DNA of 40,545 nucleotides. Origin: an uncultured Dysosmobacter sp. Its GTDB lineage: Bacteria; Bacillota; Clostridia; Oscillospirales; Oscillospiraceae. This document shows, piece by piece, positions 35,880 to 40,545 of the stretch (the first letter of the stretch is position 1; the number at the start of each line of letters is the position of its first letter). The position numbers and the translations under genes are program-made. The stretch spans positions 1-40,545 of the forward strand of contig CAKUBJ010000016.1 in the NCBI GenBank assembly GCA_934636905.1, given 5' to 3'. The notes under the pieces were generated by a model. That model made no database searches and had not been told where the DNA came from. It worked only from the letters and a program-made list of their open reading frames with translations.

Positions 35880-35930
35880 CAAACATTCCGAAGAACGGCG
35901 CCGCGGCAGCCGAAACAGAAGGAGCCATTT

Positions 35931-36569
35931 ATGACGGAGTATCTCATCCCGTATCAGGACGCGGAAAGCGAATTTACGGAAAAACGCTCCCGCTTCCTCA
36001 CCCACCTGTACCGGGTGGAAACGGAGGCGGAGGCTCGCGCCCGCATTGAGGAGACGAAAAAGAAATACTACGACGCCCGGCACAACTGCTGGTGCTATCT
36101 GATTCGGGAGGGGGGCGTTGTCCGCTATTCCGACGACGGGGAGCCGCAGGGAACGGCGGGACAGCCCATGCTGAACGTGTTTCAGCGGCAGGAGGTCTGG
36201 AACGTCTGCTGCGTGGTGACCCGGTACTTCGGCGGCGTGCTGCTGGGGGCAGGGGGGTTGACCCGCGCCTATACAAAGGGGGCATCCGACGCCCTGTCCG
36301 CCGCCGGGATTGCCCGGATGGGGCTGTGGACGCTGTGGGATGTGCCCTGCACCTATCCGCTGCTGGAGCGGATGAAGCTGGAGGTTTCCGCCGCCGGCGG
36401 CGTGGTGCGGGATACGGACTACGGCGCGGATGTGGTTCTCCACGCGGCCTTCCCCGCCGGTGGGGCGGAGCGGTTCCAATCCCGGCTGACAGAGCTTTCC
36501 GCCGGAGGGCTGACCATGACGGCGGCAGGGGAGGAGTTCCTGCCGGGGATCCGGGAAGAGGCCAACTGA
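35931..36569 (+). CDS. YigZ/IMPACT family protein
   Basis: This 212-residue protein has the N-terminal IMPACT domain with EFTEKRSRFLTHLYRVETEA, ARHNCWCYLI and the signature YSDDGEPQGTAGQPML, then VVTRYFGGVLLGAGGLTRAY. A C-terminal DUF1949-type ferredoxin-like domain follows. YigZ proteins are cytoplasmic and of uncertain function. Eukaryotic IMPACT modulates GCN2, and bacterial members have been linked to ribosome or nucleic acid binding by structure only. AAGGAGCCATTT precedes the ATG. It follows hflX after the MITE-like element and may depend on read-through for expression. Confidence 0.93.
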   Translation: MTEYLIPYQDAESEFTEKRSRFLTHLYRVETEAEARARIEETKKKYYDARHNCWCYLIREGGVVRYSDDGEPQGTAGQPMLNVFQRQEVWNVCCVVTRYFGGVLLGAGGLTRAYTKGASDALSAAGIARMGLWTLWDVPCTYPLLERMKLEVSAAGGVVRDTDYGADVVLHAAFPAGGAERFQSRLTELSAGGLTMTAAGEEFLPGIREEAN

Positions 36570-36618
36570 CAGAAATCCCAAAGTTTCGGTGTTTCGCCTG
36601 AAATGATTGCAATTTTTC

Positions 36619-36647
36619 TTGCATTTTCCACAGACGCTCTGTATAAT
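36619..36647 (+). promoter_or_regulatory. sigmaA promoter of glnS
   Basis: TTGCAT (36619-36624), 17 bases and a perfect TATAAT (36642-36647) lie 40 bases before the start codon. Confidence 0.8.
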
Positions 36648-36687
36648 GCAGGGTTATGATAGACTTTTACAGGAAGGACTGACAGCC

Positions 36688-38418
36688 ATGGCTGACGAAA
36701 TCAGGAACGCGGCGGCGGAAGCGCCTGAGAGCCGCAATTTCATCCATGCCTTTATTGAGGAGGATATTGCCCCCGGCGGACAGTTTGAGGGCATGACGGT
36801 GCACACCCGGTTCCCGCCGGAGCCTAACGGCTACCTCCACATCGGCCACTGCAAGGCGCTGACCATCGACTTCGGCACCGCCGAGAAGTTCGGCGGGCTG
36901 TGCAACCTGCGGATGGACGACACCAACCCCACCAAAGAGGATGAGGAGTTTGTGGAGGCCATCAAGGAGGACATCCACTGGCTGGGCTTCGACTGGGGCG
37001 ACCGCTTCTTCTACGGCTCCGACTATTTTGAGGAGGACTACCGGCAGGCGGTGGGACTTATCAAAAAGGGGCTGGCCTACGTCTGCCAGCTGTCTCCCGA
37101 GGAGTTCAAGGCTCACCGGGGGGACATCGGCATCCCCGCTACGTCCCCCTACCGTGACCGTCCCATTGAGGAGAGCCTTGACCTGTTTGCCCGGATGCGG
37201 GCAGGGGAGTTCCCCAACGGCGCCATGACCCTCCGCGCCAAAATCGACCTGACCTCCGGCAACTTCAATATGCGTGACCCGGTGATTTACCGCATCAACC
37301 ATATGCACCATCACCGGCAGGGGGACAAGTGGTGCATCTATCCCATGTACGACTTTGCCCATCCCATTCAGGACGCGCTGGAGGGCATCACCCACAGCCT
37401 GTGCTCTCTGGAATTTGAGGCCCACCGCCCCCTGTACAACTGGGTCATCGAGCACTGCGACCTGCCTGCCCATCCCCGGCAGATTGAGTTTGCCCGGCTG
37501 GGTATCGACCACACCGTCATGAGCAAGCGGAAGCTGCGGAAGCTGGTGGAGGAGGGCCGCGTCTCCGGCTGGGACGACCCCCGGATGCCCACCCTCTGCG
37601 GCCTGCGCCGCCGGGGCTATACCGCCAGATCCATCCGGAATTTCTGCGACCGCATCGGCGTGGCCAAGTCCGCCAACGTGGTGGAGTACGGCTTTCTGGA
37701 GCACTGCCTCCGGGAGGACCTGAACGAAACCGCCCAGCGGGTCATGGCCGTGCTGCATCCCGTGAAGCTGGTGATTACCAACTACCCCGCCGGGAAGACG
37801 GAAACCGTCACCGTGGAGAATAACCCGGTGGATCCCGCCGCCGGTACCCGGGAGGTCACCTTCTCCCGGGAGCTGTGGGTGGAGGCGGACGACTTCCTGC
37901 CGGAGCCTGTGCCCAAGTATAAGCGGCTGTACCCCAATGGCCCGGAGTGCCGTCTCAAGGGTGCCTACGTCATTAAATGCGTGGGCTATGAGACGGACGA
38001 AGCAGGGAACGTGACGGAGATCGCCGCGGAGTACGACCCCGACAGCCGGGGCGGCGATCCCGCCGACGGCCGGAAGATCAAGGGCGCCACCATCCACTGG
38101 GTGGACGCCGCCACCGCCGTGGATGCCGAGGTGCGGCTCTACGACAACCTGTTCACCGACGCCAACCCCGACGCCGCCGACAAGGACTTTCTGGAGTGTC
38201 TGAACCCGGACTCCCTTGTGACCCTGACGGACTGCAAGGTGGAGGCGGGACTGGCCGCCGAGGCTGACCGCTACGCTGCCGGCCACGAGGCGGGGAAGAC
38301 GGCCCCCGGCTTCCAGTTCATGCGGCTGGGCTACTTCTGTCTGGACAGCCGGGACACGAAGCCCGGCCATCCGGTGTTTAACCGCAGCGTCAGCCTGAAG
38401 GAGAGTTTCAAAAAGTGA
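36688..38418 (+). CDS. glnS: Glutamine--tRNA ligase
   Basis: This 576-residue class I synthetase has the signature TRFPPEPNGYLHIGHCKALT (HIGH at about residue 50). RMDDTNPTKEDEEFVEAIKE, GDKWCIYPMYDFAHPIQDAL and VMSKRKLRKLVEEG (KMSKS-equivalent, about 277) follow. The C-terminal anticodon-binding barrels are complete (NYPAGKTETVTVEN, then a beta-rich part with VTLTDCKVEAGL). The PPEPNGYLHIGHCK wording is that of true GlnRS and not GluRS. The frame is open to 36607, but AGGAAGGACTGACAGCC precedes the ATG at 36688. Most Firmicutes make Gln-tRNA with GatCAB; a GlnRS is known in some Clostridia and was probably acquired. The terminator behind it is split by MITE-like element 4. Confidence 0.95.
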   Translation: MADEIRNAAAEAPESRNFIHAFIEEDIAPGGQFEGMTVHTRFPPEPNGYLHIGHCKALTIDFGTAEKFGGLCNLRMDDTNPTKEDEEFVEAIKEDIHWLGFDWGDRFFYGSDYFEEDYRQAVGLIKKGLAYVCQLSPEEFKAHRGDIGIPATSPYRDRPIEESLDLFARMRAGEFPNGAMTLRAKIDLTSGNFNMRDPVIYRINHMHHHRQGDKWCIYPMYDFAHPIQDALEGITHSLCSLEFEAHRPLYNWVIEHCDLPAHPRQIEFARLGIDHTVMSKRKLRKLVEEGRVSGWDDPRMPTLCGLRRRGYTARSIRNFCDRIGVAKSANVVEYGFLEHCLREDLNETAQRVMAVLHPVKLVITNYPAGKTETVTVENNPVDPAAGTREVTFSRELWVEADDFLPEPVPKYKRLYPNGPECRLKGAYVIKCVGYETDEAGNVTEIAAEYDPDSRGGDPADGRKIKGATIHWVDAATAVDAEVRLYDNLFTDANPDAADKDFLECLNPDSLVTLTDCKVEAGLAAEADRYAAGHEAGKTAPGFQFMRLGYFCLDSRDTKPGHPVFNRSVSLKESFKK

Positions 38419-38428
38419 GCCATAAAAG

Positions 38429-38652
38429 ACCGGCTCTGAGCATTTGCTCAGAGCCGGTATCAGCGTGTCGAAAAAGTCTTTTCGCCCCGCTGAACCAGTT
38501 TTCAGAACTTTACAAAAGTTCTGAAAACTGTAGATTTGAATGGCGCAGGACACCCCTCTTGGGTTTCCCGCGCACACCCTTCCTTACCGGTGCGGAAAAC
38601 TCACCACTTTATCGACAGTCTCACCGGCTCTGAGCATTTGCTCAGAGCCGGT
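38429..38652 (+). mobile_element. MITE-like element 4, flanked by duplicated terminator hairpins
   Basis: A 30-base hairpin with arms ACCGGCTCTGAGCA/TGCTCAGAGCCGGT around TT occurs at 38429-38458 and, identically, at 38623-38652. The insert (38461-38622) starts CAGCGTGTCGAAAAAGT and ends ATCGACAGTCTC, and differs from element 2 at only about ten positions by eye. Outside the duplicated part, AAAAG remains on the left and CTTT on the right. These are the two halves of an original two-way terminator AAAGACCGG...CCGGTCTTT. No reading frame is present. The genes on either side, glnS and the hotdog thioesterase, converge on it. Confidence 0.87.
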
Positions 38653-38655
38653 CTT

Positions 38656-39069
38656 TCAGTCAATATCCAGCGGCTGCTTCAGACTGTAGAAGGTGAAGGT
38701 GCCGGTTCCCACAAGGGTGCCGTTCTGGTCGGTGAGCCGCACGTCGCACACGGAGACGGTGGCGCCGTGCTTGCTCTCCCGGGCTTCGGCAATCAGAGTG
38801 TCGCCGGCCTTCACGGAGCGCATGAAATTGTACTGGGCGTTCAGGGTTACCGCCTTTTCACCGTAGGCCGCCACGGCGGAGCCGGCGGCATTGTCCGCCA
38901 TGGTGAAGTACACACCGCCGTGGGCGACTCCCAGCGGGTTCAGATCCTCCTCTGCAATGCGCTTGACGGCTCTGGCAAAGCCGGGGGACAGTTCCGTGAT
39001 GGTGATGCCCAGCCGCAGGCAGAAGCGGTTGCGGCTGTTGCGGTATTCCAGAATTTTCTGAAGATCCAT
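38656..39069 (-). CDS. Hotdog-fold thioesterase (PaaI family)
   Basis: This 137-residue protein has the hotdog signature NPLGVAHGGVYFTMADNAAG, with the catalytic aspartate of PaaI-type enzymes in MADNA, then NFMRSVKAGDTLIAEARE and VGTGTFTFYSL. Members hydrolyse acyl-CoA esters, often aromatic ones, as cytoplasmic dimers or tetramers. The substrate is unknown here. GGGGGGTATCT precedes the ATG at 39069. The frame continues 18 codons upstream, but those codons overlap the promoter at 39095-39123. It converges on glnS and shares the duplicated terminator. Confidence 0.9.
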   Translation of the reverse strand: MDLQKILEYRNSRNRFCLRLGITITELSPGFARAVKRIAEEDLNPLGVAHGGVYFTMADNAAGSAVAAYGEKAVTLNAQYNFMRSVKAGDTLIAEARESKHGATVSVCDVRLTDQNGTLVGTGTFTFYSLKQPLDID

Positions 39070-39094
39070 AGATACCCCCCTGTTGTTTTTCGCT

Positions 39095-39123
39095 ATTCTA
39101 CACGCTTTTCCGGAAAAGGTCAA
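39095..39123 (-). promoter_or_regulatory. sigmaA promoter of the thioesterase gene
   Basis: On the minus strand TTGACC (39118-39123), 17 bases and TAGAAT (39095-39100). This placement also excludes the upstream start codon at 39123. Confidence 0.7.
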
Positions 39124-39144
39124 TACGGATGAGCAGAGAGAAGA

Positions 39145-39180
39145 AGGAACCTGCCGGGGCTTTCGCCCCGGCAGGTTCCT
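39145..39180 (-). terminator. Terminator of sigG
   Basis: Perfect 15-bp arms AGGAACCTGCCGGGG and CCCCGGCAGGTTCCT flank a six-base loop five bases after the sigG stop, with TTCTTCT as tail on the minus strand. Confidence 0.8.
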
Positions 39181-39185
39181 TTCAT

Positions 39186-39956
39186 CTACAGATGCTTGCG
39201 GATGGTGTTGATGGCGCCTTTTTCCAGACGGCTCACCTGTGCCTGAGAGATGCCCACCTCGGCGGAAACCTCCATCTGGGTCTTGCCCTCATAAAAGCGC
39301 AGGGAGAGGATGCGCCGCTCCCGGGGATCCAGCCGCTTCAGGGCGTCCTTCAGGGCGATGCGCTCCGTCCAGCGCTCGTCGGTATTCTTTGTGTCGCTGA
39401 CCTGATCCATGACGCAGACGGCGTCGCCGCCGCTGTCATAGATCGGCTCATAGAGGGATACCGGATCCACAATGGCGTCCATGGCGAACACCACCTCCTC
39501 CCGGGGGATGTCCAGCACGGCGGCAATCTGCTCTACGGTAGGCTCCTTCTGGTTCTCCGCCATCAGCCGTTCCCGAACCTGAAGCACCCGGCAGGCGGTG
39601 TCCCGCATGGAGCGGGACACCCGGATGGCGCTGTTATCCCGCAGGTACCGGCGGATCTCTCCTGCGATCATGGGCACCCCATAAGTGGAAAACTTTACCG
39701 GCTGGGTAATATCGAAGTGGTCAATGGCCTTAATCAGCCCCACACAGCCTACCTGAAAGAGATCGTCCACGCTTTCCCCCCGTCCGGCAAACCGCTGGAT
39801 CACCGACAGCACCAGCCGCAGATTCCCCTCAATCAGCTGCTCCCGGGCCTGCTTGTCCCCGGATTTGCTGCGGCGGAGCAGCTCCATGGTTTCACTGCTT
39901 TTCAACACCTTCAGCTTTGCCGTATTGACGCCTGCAATCTCTACTTTCCCCTGCAT
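39186..39956 (-). CDS. sigG: Late forespore sigma factor SigG
   Basis: This 256-residue sigma-70 factor drives late gene expression in the developing spore. The N-terminal MQGKVEIAGVNTAKLKVLKS is diagnostic of SigG. Region 2 shows NLRLVLSVIQRFAGRGESVD and DLFQVGCVGLIKAIDHFD, then FSTYGVPMIAGEIRRYLRDN. Region 3 has VSRSMRDTACRVLQVRERLM and region 4 KRLDPRERRILSLRFYEGKT followed by AEVGISQAQVSRLEKGAI. Length is typical. A sigmaF/sigmaG-like promoter precedes it (39992-40021). It is strong evidence that the organism makes endospores. A YlmC/YmxH gene is divergent on the other side of the promoter. Confidence 0.97.
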   Translation of the reverse strand: MQGKVEIAGVNTAKLKVLKSSETMELLRRSKSGDKQAREQLIEGNLRLVLSVIQRFAGRGESVDDLFQVGCVGLIKAIDHFDITQPVKFSTYGVPMIAGEIRRYLRDNSAIRVSRSMRDTACRVLQVRERLMAENQKEPTVEQIAAVLDIPREEVVFAMDAIVDPVSLYEPIYDSGGDAVCVMDQVSDTKNTDERWTERIALKDALKRLDPRERRILSLRFYEGKTQMEVSAEVGISQAQVSRLEKGAINTIRKHL

Positions 39957-39991
39957 ATGCCAGCCTCCCCGCCGTTGAACTCGCCATGGGA

Positions 39992-40021
39992 CAGTATGCC
40001 CCCGGCGGTTTTTTCCTATAC
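39992..40021 (-). promoter_or_regulatory. sigmaF/sigmaG-type promoter of sigG
   Basis: On the minus strand GTATA (40017-40021), 15 bases and GGGCATACTG (39992-40001) fit the forespore consensus of a GyATA-like -35 and GGnnAnAnTR -10. It lies 36 bases before the sigG start, as expected for first transcription by sigmaF and later self-activation. Confidence 0.65.
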
Positions 40022-40097
40022 GGGCATTGCCTGCCGTTTCTCACGCATAGGACAGTCCGCCGGCCGCATAGCCTGATTCCGAAGGGAGGCGGCGCGT

Positions 40098-40376
40098 ATG
40101 CGGATGCGGGAACTGCGGCGGAAGGAGGTCATCAACATGACCGACGGCGGACGGCTGGGCTTTGTGGGGGATGTGGATTTCCGGATGCCGGAGGGACAGA
40201 CGGCGGCGCTGATTATTTACGGCCCCGCCCGGTTTTTCGGACTGTTCGGCAGGGGAGAGGAATACTATGTTCCCTGGGACAGCATCCAGCGGGTGGGGGA
40301 TGACATTATCCTCATTGACAAGCCTGTGCAGCACCGTGACCCGGCGCTGGAACGGAAACGGCGGAAACGGTTCTGA
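40098..40376 (+). CDS. YlmC/YmxH family sporulation protein (PRC-barrel)
   Basis: This 92-residue protein begins MRMRELRRKEVINMTDGGRL and continues GFVGDVDFRMPEGQTAALII, YYVPWDSIQRVGDDIILID. This is the single PRC-barrel of the YlmC/YmxH family found near sporulation genes in Firmicutes. Its biochemical role is not known. GGGAGGCGGCGCGT precedes the ATG at 40098; a second ATG two codons later is too far from that site. It is divergent from sigG and ends at a strong terminator. Confidence 0.92.
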   Translation: MRMRELRRKEVINMTDGGRLGFVGDVDFRMPEGQTAALIIYGPARFFGLFGRGEEYYVPWDSIQRVGDDIILIDKPVQHRDPALERKRRKRF

Positions 40377-40392
40377 AATCCCATGGGGCGGC

Positions 40393-40435
40393 ACGGAAAT
40401 TTCGGCTTCATTCCGAAATTTCCGTATTTTTTTTT
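40393..40435 (+). terminator. Terminator after ylmC/ymxH
   Basis: Perfect 13-bp arms ACGGAAATTTCGG (40393-40405) and CCGAAATTTCCGT (40413-40425) are followed by nine T residues (40427-40435). Confidence 0.92.
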
Positions 40436-40545
40436 GGAACCATGCAGCCCCTCGTCAGGCTGCCGCGAGGATAATGTACAATAAATTGCGCAAATTGAAA
40501 ACCGCATAAAAGAAGACATAGCTTGCAGGCTCTGGTAGAATGAAG

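Noticed and set aside
40436..40545. Possible promoter at the right edge (TAGAAT at 40536-40541)
   Set aside because: The -35 match is poor (AAGACA) and the downstream gene is outside the window, so it cannot be supported.

Overview
The window is a roughly 60% GC, gene-dense bacterial chromosome segment with no rRNA, tRNA or CRISPR array. Gene content points to an endospore-forming Clostridia member, most likely an Oscillospiraceae/Ruminococcaceae-type gut bacterium. The evidence is sigG with a YlmC/YmxH protein, WhiA, HprK, AddAB rather than RecBCD, a T-box in front of alaS, the DUF4358-MBOAT-DHHW trio, and strong AGGAGG-type ribosome binding sites. The genus assignment is inference.

Layout. 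Bases 1-1040 look like the eroded edge of an integrated element: a helix-turn-helix gene running off the left edge, an ECF sigma gene that stops after region 2, and 600 bases without a convincing gene. Bases 1043-6650 carry a threonine-aldolase-like enzyme, a surface O-acylation cluster (DUF4358 lipoprotein, MBOAT acyltransferase, DHHW protein), a DUF5662 protein and a small unknown gene. Bases 6665-9703 are the T-box-controlled alaS, whose 3' end is partly duplicated just downstream. Two tandem cupins and a HIT protein follow. Then comes an operon of a small XRE repressor (with a 30-base palindromic operator), comEC, holA and an RNase M5-like gene. After the convergent rpmB comes a long operon-like run: hprK, a ROK sugar kinase, murB, rapZ, whiA, a C-GCAxxG-C-C protein, a zinc-ribbon membrane protein, dnaE and a membrane-anchored unknown. 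The right third holds a DUF1643 gene, addB-addA, rpmE, hflX, a YigZ/IMPACT protein, glnS, a hotdog thioesterase, sigG and ylmC/ymxH.

The most unusual feature is a family of four short non-coding elements of about 160-223 bases at 15402-15563, 25963-26122, 35657-35879 and 38461-38622. They share imperfect terminal inverted repeats and internal hairpins and encode no protein. Three of the four are flanked on both sides by an identical copy of a transcription-terminator hairpin. The hairpin sequence differs at each locus but is the same on the two sides of each element. The simplest reading is a MITE-like element that inserts into terminator palindromes and duplicates the whole palindrome, so that both converging genes keep a terminator. 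All three sit between convergent genes, and three of the four convergent junctions in the window are occupied. The fourth copy lies between co-directional genes, lacks the duplicated hairpin and has a 63-base insertion of its own.

Other points of interest are a 95-base repeat of the alaS tail, the repressor-comEC coupling, a rapZ-whiA junction without yvcK, and a sigmaF/sigmaG-type promoter in front of sigG.
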